The notes below the pieces were generated by a model, which was not told the origin of the DNA, ran no database searches, and saw nothing but the letters and a program-made list of their open reading frames with translations. Shown here piece by piece: positions 26,669 to 34,701 of a stretch of 42,263 nt of DNA. The stretch's first letter is position 1. The number at the start of each line of letters is the position of its first letter. The stretch spans positions 1 through 42,263 of the forward strand of contig NZ_CAJYGK010000150.1 of NCBI RefSeq assembly GCF_913773725.1, given 5' to 3'. Position numbers and translations under genes: made by a program. This DNA is from an uncultured Aquabacterium sp. Lineage in GTDB: Bacteria; Pseudomonadota; Gammaproteobacteria; Burkholderiales; Burkholderiaceae_C.

Positions 26669-28633
26669 TCAGGCGCCCGGGCGCGTGCGGTAGAACTGGA
26701 TGGGTGCCGCAGCGACCTGGTTGAGCACCGATTTCTTCATCTTGCCCACCACGTGCATCTCGCAGGGCTTGCAGTCGAAGCGCAGCGTCAGCTTCTCCTT
26801 GCCGTTCACCAGCTGAAGCGGCGCCGCCTTCACCGTGCCCTGCACGCCTGTCACGCCTTTGGCCTGCTTGGGGCACAGGCTCAAGGAGAAGCGCACGCAG
26901 TGCTTGGTGATCATCAGGCTGACTTCGCCCAGCTCTTCATGGCTTTCGTAGGCCGCCTCGATCACCTTCACGCCATGCTGGGCGTAGAAATCGCGGGCCG
27001 CGTGGTTGTAGACGTTCGCCAGGTAGGTCAGGGTGTCTTCCGGATACGGCACCGGCGGGTCGATCGGCTCGGCGCGTGGCAGGCGCTGCAGGGCGGCTGC
27101 ACGTGCGGCTTCCAGGGCGGCCACGGCATCGCGGCGCAGGCTGTTGAGGATCGACGCCGGCACGAACCAGGGCTGAGCGATGCTCAGGGTCAGTTCGTGC
27201 GCCTGGAAGATCGTCGTGCCCAGCTTGCCCAGGTGCTCGCGCAAGGTGGCTTCGGCCCGCTCCGGATTTTGCGCGGGCTGCTTGTCGCACACCACGCTCG
27301 CGTCGCCCACATGCCCGGTTTCGTCCGTCAGCGTCAGCTTCAGTCCCTCGGCCGTGTCGGCCAGGTTCATCCACAGGCCGATGCGGCGCTCCGCCGACTT
27401 CTTGCCGAGCAGGTTTTCCCAGGCGCGATCGCGGTTGCGGTTGATGGCCACACCCGACTTCAGGTCGGGCAGGGCCGCGATCTCTTCATTGGGGAACACG
27501 CGCCACAGCCGGCCCGCCTTGCCCACCGGCTCGGCCGTGTTCACCTGCACGCCCACGATGTCCTTGGTCAGCGTCAGGTAGTTGAGGCCATCGCCGTTCT
27601 CGATCGATTCGGCCTCCTCGGGATTGAGGGCCACGTCGAACCAGCGGTCGCCCACCTTGGCCACCTCGCCGATCGGCAGGCCCAGGTGCTTCGGGCTCTC
27701 GAACGCGCCGATGTCTTCCTTGCGGCCGTTCACGAAGTAGTCAGTGCTGCCGCGGTTGAAGTTGCGGTCCGGGTCGGGCTGGAAGAAGAAGGTGCACTCG
27801 CCGGCCGAGGCACGCGCCAGTTCCGGGCGCTCTTCCAGGATCTCGTCGAGCAGCACGCGGTAATGGGCGGTGATGTTCTTCACATAGCCCATGTCCTTGT
27901 AGCGGCCCTCGATCTTGAACGAGCTCACGCCGGCGTCGATCAGTGCGCGCAGGTTGGCGCTCTGGTCGTTGTCCTTCATCGACAACACGTGCTGCTCGAA
28001 GGCCACGACCTGGCCGCCGTCGTCCAGCACGTTGTAGGGCAGGCGACAGGCTTGCGAGCAGTCGCCCCGGTTGGCGCTGCGGCCCGTGTGGGCGTGGCTG
28101 ATGAAGCACTGGCCGCTGTAAGCCACGCACAGCGCGCCATGGATGAAGAACTCGATGTTGGCGTGCGTGTTCACCGCGATGTCTCGGATCTGCTTGAGCG
28201 TCAGCTCGCGCGCGAGCACGATCTGGCTGAAGCCCACGTCCTGCAGGAACTTCGCTTTTTCGACGGTGCGGATGTCGGTCTGCGTGCTGGCGTGCAGCTG
28301 GATGGGCGGCAGGTCGAGCTGCAGCAGCCCCATGTCCTGCACGATCAGCGCGTCGACCCCGGCGTCGTACAGCTGCCAGATCAGCTTGCGGGCGGGCTCG
28401 AGTTCGTCATCGCGCAGGATGGTGTTCAGCGTGGTGAAGATGCGCGCGTGGTAGCGGTGGGCGTGCTGCACCAGCCGGGCGATGTCGCTGACTTCGTTGC
28501 TGGCATTGCTGCGCGCGCCGAACGAGGGTCCGCCGATGTAGACGGCATCGGCCCCGTGGTTGATGGCCTCGATGCCGATGTCGGCGGTCTTGGCGGGGGC
28601 GAGCAGTTCGATCTCGTGGCGGGAAGCGGGCAT
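26669..28633 (-). CDS. rlhA: U32-family protein, probable 23S rRNA 5-hydroxycytidine synthase RlhA
   Basis: 654-aa peptidase-U32-family protein, matching E. coli RlhA (YdcP, 653 aa), which hydroxylates C2501 of 23S rRNA. The N-terminal TIM-barrel-like part begins MPASRHEIELLAPAKTADIG. Four cysteines that could ligate an iron-sulphur cluster are at C169, C176, C192 and C196 (CVAYSGQC..CSQAC). The U32 signature follows (SFKIEGRYKDMGYV, and the ECTFFFQPDPDRNFNRGSTD stretch). The large C-terminal extension separates RlhA from the short U32 proteins (TrhP, UbiU/UbiV). An ATG at 28711 adds 26 non-family residues, so 28633 is used. It is divergent from the DUF1624 gene and upstream of the two-component pair. 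Confidence 0.88.
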   Translation of the reverse strand: MPASRHEIELLAPAKTADIGIEAINHGADAVYIGGPSFGARSNASNEVSDIARLVQHAHRYHARIFTTLNTILRDDELEPARKLIWQLYDAGVDALIVQDMGLLQLDLPPIQLHASTQTDIRTVEKAKFLQDVGFSQIVLARELTLKQIRDIAVNTHANIEFFIHGALCVAYSGQCFISHAHTGRSANRGDCSQACRLPYNVLDDGGQVVAFEQHVLSMKDNDQSANLRALIDAGVSSFKIEGRYKDMGYVKNITAHYRVLLDEILEERPELARASAGECTFFFQPDPDRNFNRGSTDYFVNGRKEDIGAFESPKHLGLPIGEVAKVGDRWFDVALNPEEAESIENGDGLNYLTLTKDIVGVQVNTAEPVGKAGRLWRVFPNEEIAALPDLKSGVAINRNRDRAWENLLGKKSAERRIGLWMNLADTAEGLKLTLTDETGHVGDASVVCDKQPAQNPERAEATLREHLGKLGTTIFQAHELTLSIAQPWFVPASILNSLRRDAVAALEAARAAALQRLPRAEPIDPPVPYPEDTLTYLANVYNHAARDFYAQHGVKVIEAAYESHEELGEVSLMITKHCVRFSLSLCPKQAKGVTGVQGTVKAAPLQLVNGKEKLTLRFDCKPCEMHVVGKMKKSVLNQVAAAPIQFYRTRPGA

Positions 28634-28697
28634 GGCAGGCGCAAAGAGCAAAGGGGACAGCAGCGCGCAACCCGGAGGGGCAGGGCGCCAAACCGCA

Positions 28698-28709
28698 GAT
28701 ACTAACGCC
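28698..28709 (+). promoter_or_regulatory. Candidate -10 of the DUF1624 gene, 6 nt before its ATG
   Basis: GATACT (28698-28703) is followed by six bases and then the ATG at 28710; no Shine-Dalgarno is present. The -35 region is poor. On the minus strand TAGTAT (28705-28700) overlaps it and could serve rlhA, whose start is about 70 nt away. Confidence 0.35.
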
Positions 28710-29510
28710 ATGGTCGCCCGTTCCGCCCTTCATCCCCTCGCATCGCCCCGGTTTGACCGGCTGGACCGCCTTCGTGGCCTGGCCCTCTTGTGGATGGCCG
28801 CCTTCCATTTCTGCTTCGACCTGGCCAACTGGCGGCTGATCCAGGCGAACTTCTACGCCGACCCGCTGTGGACCACCCAGCGCACCTGCATCCTGTCGTT
28901 GTTCCTGCTGTGCGCCGGGGCAGGGCAGGCCATTGCGGTGCACCAGGGGCAGACCTGGGCGCGGTTCTGGCGTCGCTGGGCGCAGGTGGCCGGTTGTGCG
29001 CTGCTCGTCACCCTGGGCAGCATGGCGATGTTTCCGCGCAGCTTCATCTACTTCGGCGTGCTGCACGGCATGGCGGTGATGCTGCTGGTGGCGCGCCTGA
29101 CCGCGGGCTGGGGACGGGGTCTGTGGGTGGCGGGCGCAGTGGCCATCGTGCTGCCGCACGTGTTCCAGCATCCGGTGTTCGACGCAGCGTGGCTGGACTG
29201 GACCGGGCTCATGACCCGCAAGCCCATCACCGAAGACCACGTGCCGCTGCTGCCCTGGCTCGGCGTGATGTGGTGGGGGCTGGCTGCCACGCAGTGGATG
29301 CTCGCCCATCGACCCGGCTGGCTGCAGGGCTCGGATGCTGCGACACGCGCTTCAGGCGACAATACGCACCCCGCCCAGACGCCCCTGTTTCCGCGTGTGT
29401 TGAGCACGCTGGGTCGCTGGAGCCTGACTTTTTACATGGTGCACCAGCCGCTGTTGATCGGTGCGCTGGCCGCCTGGATGACGCTGACCGGCCGCGCAAT
29501 CCCGGCCTGA
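28710..29510 (+). CDS. DUF1624 (heparan-alpha-glucosaminide acetyltransferase-like) membrane protein
   Basis: 266-aa inner-membrane protein with about seven hydrophobic segments and the DUF1624 opening [28 protein letters not shown]. Later family features are [42 protein letters not shown] and [11 protein letters not shown] (by segments), and the C-terminal [18 protein letters not shown]. The family is related to acyltransferases that move acyl groups across membranes (HGSNAT-like); the bacterial substrate is unknown. The frame extends upstream to 28560, but the family start and the overlap with rlhA favour ATG 28710. It lies 35 nt upstream of rpiA and is probably co-transcribed with it. Confidence 0.87.
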   Translation: MVARSALHPLASPRFDRLDRLRGLALLWMAAFHFCFDLANWRLIQANFYADPLWTTQRTCILSLFLLCAGAGQAIAVHQGQTWARFWRRWAQVAGCALLVTLGSMAMFPRSFIYFGVLHGMAVMLLVARLTAGWGRGLWVAGAVAIVLPHVFQHPVFDAAWLDWTGLMTRKPITEDHVPLLPWLGVMWWGLAATQWMLAHRPGWLQGSDAATRASGDNTHPAQTPLFPRVLSTLGRWSLTFYMVHQPLLIGALAAWMTLTGRAIPA

Positions 29511-29545
29511 GGCGTTGCTCCATCCCTCACCGAAGGACGTTCCCG

Positions 29546-30217
29546 ATGACGCAAGACGAACTGAAGACCCTCGTGGGCCGCGCGGCCCTGGATTACGTGC
29601 AAGCCGGCAGCATTGTGGGCGTGGGCACGGGCTCGACCGTCGACAAGTTCATCGACGCGCTGGGCGAGGCGCTCAAGACCGACCCGAAGCGGGTGGTGGG
29701 CGCGGTCTCCAGCTCGGTGCGCAGCACGCAGCGCCTGGAGGCGCTCGGCATCCCGGTGCTGCCCGCTGAAACCGTGACCGAACTCGGCGTCTACATCGAT
29801 GGCGCCGACGAGATCGACCACGGCGGCAACATGATCAAGGGTGGCGGCGCCGCCCTGACCCGCGAAAAGATCGTCGCCGATCTGGCCCGCCAGTTCGTCT
29901 GCATTGCCGACGAATCCAAGCTGGTGCAGGTGCTCGGCAAGTTCCCGCTGCCGGTCGAGGTGATCCCGATGGCCGCTGCCCAGGTCATTCGCGCCTTCGC
30001 CAAGCTGGGCGGGCAGGGCAAGGTGCGCGAGGGCTGCACGACCGACAACGGCAACCTGATCGTTGACGTCACTGGCCTGCAGATCACCGATCCGGCGCGC
30101 TTCGAATCCGATGTCAATCAGATTCCCGGCGTGGTGACGGTGGGTGTGTTTGCCCGCAACAAGGCCAGCGTCTGCCTGCTGGGCACCAGCCAGGGCGTCA
30201 AGACCCTCCAGTTCTGA
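29546..30217 (+). CDS. rpiA: Ribose-5-phosphate isomerase A
   Basis: Interconverts ribose 5-phosphate and ribulose 5-phosphate in the pentose phosphate pathway. The 223-aa product has all RpiA motifs: the phosphate-binding [29 protein letters not shown], the catalytic DGADEID and [12 protein letters not shown] segment, and the C-terminal [14 protein letters not shown]. The ATG at 29546 follows a purine-rich CGAAGGACG about 10 nt upstream. It supplies ribose 5-phosphate, the substrate of PRPP synthases, though no direct link to the cluster at 18512-22415 is implied. It is convergent with the glutaredoxin-like gene. Confidence 0.96.
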   Translation: MTQDELKTLVGRAALDYVQAGSIVGVGTGSTVDKFIDALGEALKTDPKRVVGAVSSSVRSTQRLEALGIPVLPAETVTELGVYIDGADEIDHGGNMIKGGGAALTREKIVADLARQFVCIADESKLVQVLGKFPLPVEVIPMAAAQVIRAFAKLGGQGKVREGCTTDNGNLIVDVTGLQITDPARFESDVNQIPGVVTVGVFARNKASVCLLGTSQGVKTLQF

Positions 30218-30225
30218 CGCCGCCT

Positions 30226-30247
30226 CGGTGCGGTGGGTGCCGCACCG
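30226..30247. terminator. Hairpin between convergent rpiA and glutaredoxin-like gene
   Basis: Perfect 8-bp stem CGGTGCGG (30226-30233)/CCGCACCG (30240-30247), loop TGGGTG, in a 50-nt convergent gap. No T-run, so at best a factor-dependent bidirectional terminator. Confidence 0.5.
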
Positions 30248-30267
30248 GTGGACACATCACTGGCTGA

Positions 30268-30930
30268 TCAGAACCGGAACCCGGGGGGCGCGCTGCCGCC
30301 CCGGTTCCCATTGCCTCCCGAGGGCACCGGCTGCACCGGCTCCACCGTGGACATGGGGCGGCCGCCCGTGCCAGCGGCCCCCGACGCCTCACCGGCCACG
30401 GGCGCAGGCGCGACCAGTGGCTGCGGTGCAGGCCATTGGTAGGTGGCAGGCAAGGCCGACTGCGCCGGGTAGCCCGCAGCATCCAGATAGGACACCCACT
30501 CGCTGTGGGAATAACCCTGCAGTTGCTTGGAGCCCACGCGCAGCACCGGCAGCCCGTCGGTGTTCTCGGCGCGCTGTAAGGCCTTCGCGTCTTCCGCCGT
30601 GGTGACCGTTTTCTCGGTGAAAGGCACACCGCGCGCTTTCAGCATCTGGCGACCCGCGTCGCACGGCGCACATCCCCGTCCCGTGTACAGCACGACCGGA
30701 TAGCGGCCGACCACCTGCTGCAGGGCGTAGGGCAACCTGTCCGCGGAAACCGGACTGCCATCGGCCTTGAGCGCCTGCGCTGGCTGATTGGGCGGAGGTC
30801 GGTCGGTGTAGGTCACCTTGCCATCTGGTCCGACCACCTTGTAGAGGGCCCAGGCGGGCAGGGCCAGCATCAGGGCCGAAGCCCCGAGCAGCAGGGATGC
30901 CGGGATGAACAGTGCAGGTTTGCGGTACAT
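30268..30930 (-). CDS. DUF4124-glutaredoxin fusion, exported or membrane-anchored
   Basis: 220-aa protein with an N-terminal signal sequence or anchor (PASLLLGASALMLALPAWA, about 10-28), a DUF4124-like stretch directly after it (LYKVVGPDGKVTYTDRPPP), and a glutaredoxin-fold domain at about 75-150 with a CxxC motif (GRGCAPCDAG) and the later cis-proline-type TDGLPVLRVG. The C-terminal 60 residues are rich in Pro, Ala and Gly. It would act in the periplasm as a thiol-disulphide protein of unknown partner. The gene begins 26 nt after prlC stops, so prlC and this gene are probably one transcript. Start ATG at 30930 is the only sensible one. Confidence 0.85.
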   Translation of the reverse strand: MYRKPALFIPASLLLGASALMLALPAWALYKVVGPDGKVTYTDRPPPNQPAQALKADGSPVSADRLPYALQQVVGRYPVVLYTGRGCAPCDAGRQMLKARGVPFTEKTVTTAEDAKALQRAENTDGLPVLRVGSKQLQGYSHSEWVSYLDAAGYPAQSALPATYQWPAPQPLVAPAPVAGEASGAAGTGGRPMSTVEPVQPVPSGGNGNRGGSAPPGFRF

Positions 30931-30956
30931 CGATGAGACGGTGTGGGCGTATGGGT

Positions 30957-33008
30957 TCAGCTCATGCCCTGGTGGCGCAGCAACGCATCGATCCGGGGCT
31001 CACGACCGCGGAAGGCCTTGAAGTTGTCCATGGCCGCGCGGCTGCCGCCGGCTTCCAGGATGGCTTCACGGTAGCGACGGCCCACCTCCGGGTTGAGCAC
31101 GCCGAGCGCGTTGGTTGCCGCTTCTTCAAACGCCGCATAGGCATCCGCCGAGAGTACCTCAGCCCACTTGTAGCTGTAGTAGCCGGCTGCGTAGCCACCT
31201 GCAAAGATGTGTGAAAAGCTGTGTTGGAATCGATTGAAAGCCGGGGGAATGTTGACCGCCACTTCCTTGCGCACGGCATCCAGTACCGCTTGCACATCGG
31301 CCTCGCAACCCGGCTGAGCGTGCAGGCGCATGTCGAACAGCGCGAACTCGATCTGCCGCAGCGTCTGCATGCCGCTCTGGAAATTCTTGGCTGCGGTCAT
31401 CTTGTCGAACAGCGTACGCGGCAGGTGCTCGCCCGTGTCCACGTGGCTGGTGAGTTTCTGCACCACGTCCCATTCCCAGCAGAAGTTCTCCATGAACTGG
31501 CTGGGCAGCTCGACCGCATCCCATTCGACGCCGCTGATACCCGCCACCCCGATGTCGTCGACCTTGGTCAGCATGTGGTGCAGGCCATGACCGAACTCAT
31601 GGAAGAGGGTGGTGACGTCGTCGTGCGTCAGCAGGGCTGGCTTGTCACCCACGCCTTTGGCAAAGTTGCAGACCAGATGGGCCACGGGGGTCTGCGTGGC
31701 GCCGTTGTCCGGGCGCTTCCAGCGGCCACGCACGTCGTCCATCCACGCACCCGGGCGTTTGCCAGGACGGGCGTAGGGGTCGAGATAGAACTGGCCGACA
31801 AGCTGACCAGCGCGCTCGATGCGGAAGAAGCGCACCGACTCGTGCCAGACCGGGGCGGTGTCCGGCTTGATCTGAACCTCGAACAGGGTTTCGATCAGGC
31901 CGAACAGGCCCTTAAGCACCGTCGGCTCGGTGAAGTACTGTTTTACCTCCTGGTCGCTGAACGCGTAGCGGGCTTCCTTGAGCTTTTCGCTCACGAAGGC
32001 TACATCCCAGGCCTGGAGGTCGTCGATGCCGCATTCGTCCTTGGCGAAGGCGCGCAGCTCGGCCATGTCCTTCTCGGCAAACGGGCGGGCCCGCTTGGCG
32101 AGGTCCAAGAGGAAGTCCATGACCTGTTCCGGGCTGGTGGCCATCTTGGGCACCAGCGAAACCTGAGCAAAGTTCTGGTAACCCAGCAGCTGGGCCTCTT
32201 CCTGGCGCAGGGCCACGATGTCACGCATCAGGCCGGAGTTGTCCTTGTCGGCCGGACCGAACTCGGATGCGCGGGTGCTGTAAGCGCGGTAAAGCGTCTC
32301 GCGCAGCGGCCGATGGGTGGCGTACTGCATGACCGGCAGGTAACTCGGCATATGCAGGGTGAGCTTGTGTCCGTCCTTGCCTTCCGCTTCTGCTGCGGTC
32401 CGTGCGGCGGCCACGACGTCGGTCGGCACGCCGGCCAGTTCGTCGGCCTGCGCGTAGTAGGCGTAGGCGTCGGTGGCGTCCATCACGTGCTCGGAGAAAG
32501 CCTGCGACTTCGCCGCTTGTTCCTCCTGGATGGCCGCAAAGCGTGCTTTCGCCTCGCCCTGCAACTCGGCGCCACCCAGTACAAATCCGCGCAGCGCGTT
32601 GTCCAGCGCCCGCTGACGGGCGTGGCTGAGGCGCTGCTCGGCGGGCAGTGCCTGTTGCGCCTCGTTCAGGGCCTTGTACTTGGCGTAGAGGCGTTCGTCC
32701 GAGCCCAGGCGGGTGTAGTACTCGGTCAGGCGTGGCAGGTTCTCGTTGTAGGCCGCACGCAGCTCGGGGGTGTCAGCGACGCTGTTGAGGTGGCCCACGG
32801 CGCCCCAGGCGCGCCCCAGCTTCTCCGTGGCGACATCCAGCAGCAGCGACAGGGCGTCGTAGTCGGCCGGCACGTCGGGACCGGTCACCTTGGCCAGGGC
32901 TTCCTCGGCCTCGGCCAGCAGCACGTTCATGGCGGGCGTGACGTGCTCTGGCTTGATCTGGTCGAAAAGCGGCAGGCCGGTGGTGTCAAGCAAGGGGTTG
33001 GTGCTCAT
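30957..33008 (-). CDS. prlC: Oligopeptidase A, M3-family zinc metallopeptidase
   Basis: Cytosolic thimet-type oligopeptidase that degrades short peptides, including cleaved signal peptides. The 683-aa product matches E. coli PrlC (680). The zinc site is FHEFGHGLHHML (H470, E471, H474), with the third ligand Glu in the following GVEWDAVELPSQ. The C-terminus FRGREPRIDALLRHQGM is typical. The ATG at 33008 has a good GAAGGA 4-5 nt upstream; an ATG at 33020 would add four residues. It sits 82 nt downstream of folD and 26 nt upstream of the glutaredoxin-like gene. Confidence 0.95.
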   Translation of the reverse strand: MSTNPLLDTTGLPLFDQIKPEHVTPAMNVLLAEAEEALAKVTGPDVPADYDALSLLLDVATEKLGRAWGAVGHLNSVADTPELRAAYNENLPRLTEYYTRLGSDERLYAKYKALNEAQQALPAEQRLSHARQRALDNALRGFVLGGAELQGEAKARFAAIQEEQAAKSQAFSEHVMDATDAYAYYAQADELAGVPTDVVAAARTAAEAEGKDGHKLTLHMPSYLPVMQYATHRPLRETLYRAYSTRASEFGPADKDNSGLMRDIVALRQEEAQLLGYQNFAQVSLVPKMATSPEQVMDFLLDLAKRARPFAEKDMAELRAFAKDECGIDDLQAWDVAFVSEKLKEARYAFSDQEVKQYFTEPTVLKGLFGLIETLFEVQIKPDTAPVWHESVRFFRIERAGQLVGQFYLDPYARPGKRPGAWMDDVRGRWKRPDNGATQTPVAHLVCNFAKGVGDKPALLTHDDVTTLFHEFGHGLHHMLTKVDDIGVAGISGVEWDAVELPSQFMENFCWEWDVVQKLTSHVDTGEHLPRTLFDKMTAAKNFQSGMQTLRQIEFALFDMRLHAQPGCEADVQAVLDAVRKEVAVNIPPAFNRFQHSFSHIFAGGYAAGYYSYKWAEVLSADAYAAFEEAATNALGVLNPEVGRRYREAILEAGGSRAAMDNFKAFRGREPRIDALLRHQGMS

Positions 33009-33020
33009 GGTGTCCTTCAA

Positions 33021-33077
33021 GGGGCCACGGGTGGCGGCCCCCCGTTGTGTCGCTATGGAGACTGCCCGAGGGCAGTC
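33021..33077 (-). promoter_or_regulatory. Two hairpins in the folD-prlC spacer
   Basis: GACTGCC (33060-33066)/GGCAGTC (33071-33077) with a 4-nt loop follows folD, and GGGGCC (33021-33026)/GGCCCC (33036-33041) lies just upstream of the prlC ribosome site. Neither has a T-run, so folD and prlC may still share a transcript. Confidence 0.35.
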
Positions 33078-33090
33078 GGTCGCTTCGGCG

Positions 33091-33954
33091 TCAGGCGCGT
33101 TGGGCAGCGGTACGCTCGGCTGCTTCCATCGTGTTGACGAGCAACATGGTAATCGTCATCGGGCCGACCCCGCCGGGCACGGGGGTGATGTAGCCAGCCA
33201 CCTCCTTGATGCCTCCGAAGTCGACGTCGCCGCACAGCTTGCCGGCGTCATCGCGGTTCATGCCCACGTCGATGACCACAGCGCCGGGCTTGACCATGTC
33301 GGCCGTGAGTACGTTGCGCTTGCCCACGGCGGCCACGACGATGTCGGCCTGGCGGGTGTGGTGGGCCAGGTCTGCCGTACCACTGTGGGTGACCGTGACC
33401 GTGGCGTTGGCCTGCAGCAGCATCATGGCCATGGGTTTGCCGACGATGTTCGAGCGGCCGATCACCACCGCGTGCTTGCCCCGCAGGTCCTTCATGCCGA
33501 TCGATTCGAGCATCTTCATGCAGCCATAGGGCGTGCAGGCCTTGAAGCCGACTTCGCCCACCATCAGGGCGCCAGCGCTGGCGACGTGGAAGCCATCGAC
33601 GTCCTTGAGGGGCGAGATGGCCTCGATGACCTTGTGGTCATCAATGTGCTTGGGCAGGGGCAGCTGCACCAGGATGCCATGGATGCTGGGGTCGTTGTTG
33701 AGCGCCTCGACGCGGGCCAGCAACTCGGCCTCGGTCATGCTGGCATCGTACTTTTCCAGCACGGAGTGAAAGCCGACGTCTTCACAGGCCTTGACCTTGT
33801 TGCGCACGTACACCTGGCTGGCCGGGTTGTCGCCGACGAGCACGACGGCGAGGCCCGGCTTCATGCCTCGGGCGGTCAGGGCAGCGGCGCGTTCGGCGAC
33901 CTCGCTGCGGAGTTGCTTGGACAGGGCGTTGCCGTCGATCAGTTGGGCGGTCAT
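33091..33954 (-). CDS. folD: Methylenetetrahydrofolate dehydrogenase/cyclohydrolase
   Basis: Bifunctional one-carbon enzyme that converts 5,10-methylene-THF to 10-formyl-THF with NADP+, supplying formyl groups for purine synthesis. The 287-aa product carries the active-site YVRNKVKAC (catalytic Lys), [13 protein letters not shown], the NADP-binding [14 protein letters not shown] and the [13 protein letters not shown] signature near the end. ATG 33954 is used because MTAQLIDG is the family N-terminus; upstream residues from 34035 are not. It is separated from the fixJ-like gene by a strong bidirectional terminator. Confidence 0.97.
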   Translation of the reverse strand: MTAQLIDGNALSKQLRSEVAERAAALTARGMKPGLAVVLVGDNPASQVYVRNKVKACEDVGFHSVLEKYDASMTEAELLARVEALNNDPSIHGILVQLPLPKHIDDHKVIEAISPLKDVDGFHVASAGALMVGEVGFKACTPYGCMKMLESIGMKDLRGKHAVVIGRSNIVGKPMAMMLLQANATVTVTHSGTADLAHHTRQADIVVAAVGKRNVLTADMVKPGAVVIDVGMNRDDAGKLCGDVDFGGIKEVAGYITPVPGGVGPMTITMLLVNTMEAAERTAAQRA

Positions 33955-33998
33955 GGGTACTCCAGGGCAGAAGGGGGGTAATCGGAAAGCGGAAAGGA

Positions 33999-34023
33999 AA
34001 AAGGCCGCTGAGGGCGGCCTTTT
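33999..34023. terminator. Bidirectional rho-independent terminator
   Basis: AAAAGGCCGC (33999-34008)/GCGGCCTTTT (34014-34023), a perfect 10-bp stem with a 5-nt loop. On the minus strand it is followed by more T residues (TTTTTCC). It ends the sensor kinase/regulator operon before folD. Confidence 0.88.
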
Positions 34024-34068
34024 GATACGAGACACGGGAAGGGTCGACCGGTCTCCTGTCAGATGGGT

Positions 34069-34701
34069 TTACTTGCTTGCAGCCGGGGCGTTGGCACCCA
34101 GGGCGATCTTCAGCAGATCGGCCACCGTGTTGGCGTTGAGTTTTTCCATCACGTTGGCGCGGTGGGCTTCCACGGTCTTGATGCTGATGCCCAGGTCATC
34201 GGCGATCTGCTTGTTTAGGCGGCCGGCCACGATGCGTTCCAGCACTTGCGCCTCGCGGGTGGTCAGGCGGGACAGCAGGGCTTCCCGGCTGGCTGCTTCC
34301 TGCGACTGCGAGAAGGCCGCACGAGCCTGATCCAGCATGCGCTCGACCAGGGCCACCAGCGCGTCTTCCTTGAAAGGCTTCTCGATGAAGTCCATCGCGC
34401 CCTTCTTCATGGTGTTCACGGCCATGGGCACGTCGCCGTGGCCGGTGATGAACACGATGGGCAGCGGGGACTTGCGCTCCAGCAGCTTGTCCTGCAACTC
34501 AAGGCCACTCATGCCGTCCATGCGGATGTCGGCGATCAGGCAGGCGACTTCACGCGGATCGAATCGGGCCAGGAACGATTCGGCGGAGTCGAAGCAACGC
34601 ACGCGGTAGTCCTTGCCTTCGAGCAGCCATTGCAGCGAATCGCGCACGGCCTCGTCGTCGTCAACCACATACACGGTGCCTTTTTTCGGAATCAAGCTCA
34701 T
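34069..34701 (-). CDS. FixJ-type response regulator
   Basis: 210-aa response regulator of the FixJ/DctR/TodT subgroup. The receiver has the acidic pocket DDD (14-16), phosphoacceptor D58 in IADIRMDGMSGLEL, TGHGDVPMAV and K108 in IEKPFKED. The LuxR-type helix-turn-helix contains LTTREAQVLERIVAGRLNKQIADDLGIS and KTVEAHRANVMEKL (by segments). The start overlaps the kinase stop by 4 nt (ATGA), so the two proteins are translationally coupled. It is followed by a strong terminator. Target genes cannot be read directly; the divergent pyruvate dehydrogenase operon is the natural candidate. Confidence 0.94.
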   Translation of the reverse strand: MSLIPKKGTVYVVDDDEAVRDSLQWLLEGKDYRVRCFDSAESFLARFDPREVACLIADIRMDGMSGLELQDKLLERKSPLPIVFITGHGDVPMAVNTMKKGAMDFIEKPFKEDALVALVERMLDQARAAFSQSQEAASREALLSRLTTREAQVLERIVAGRLNKQIADDLGISIKTVEAHRANVMEKLNANTVADLLKIALGANAPAASK

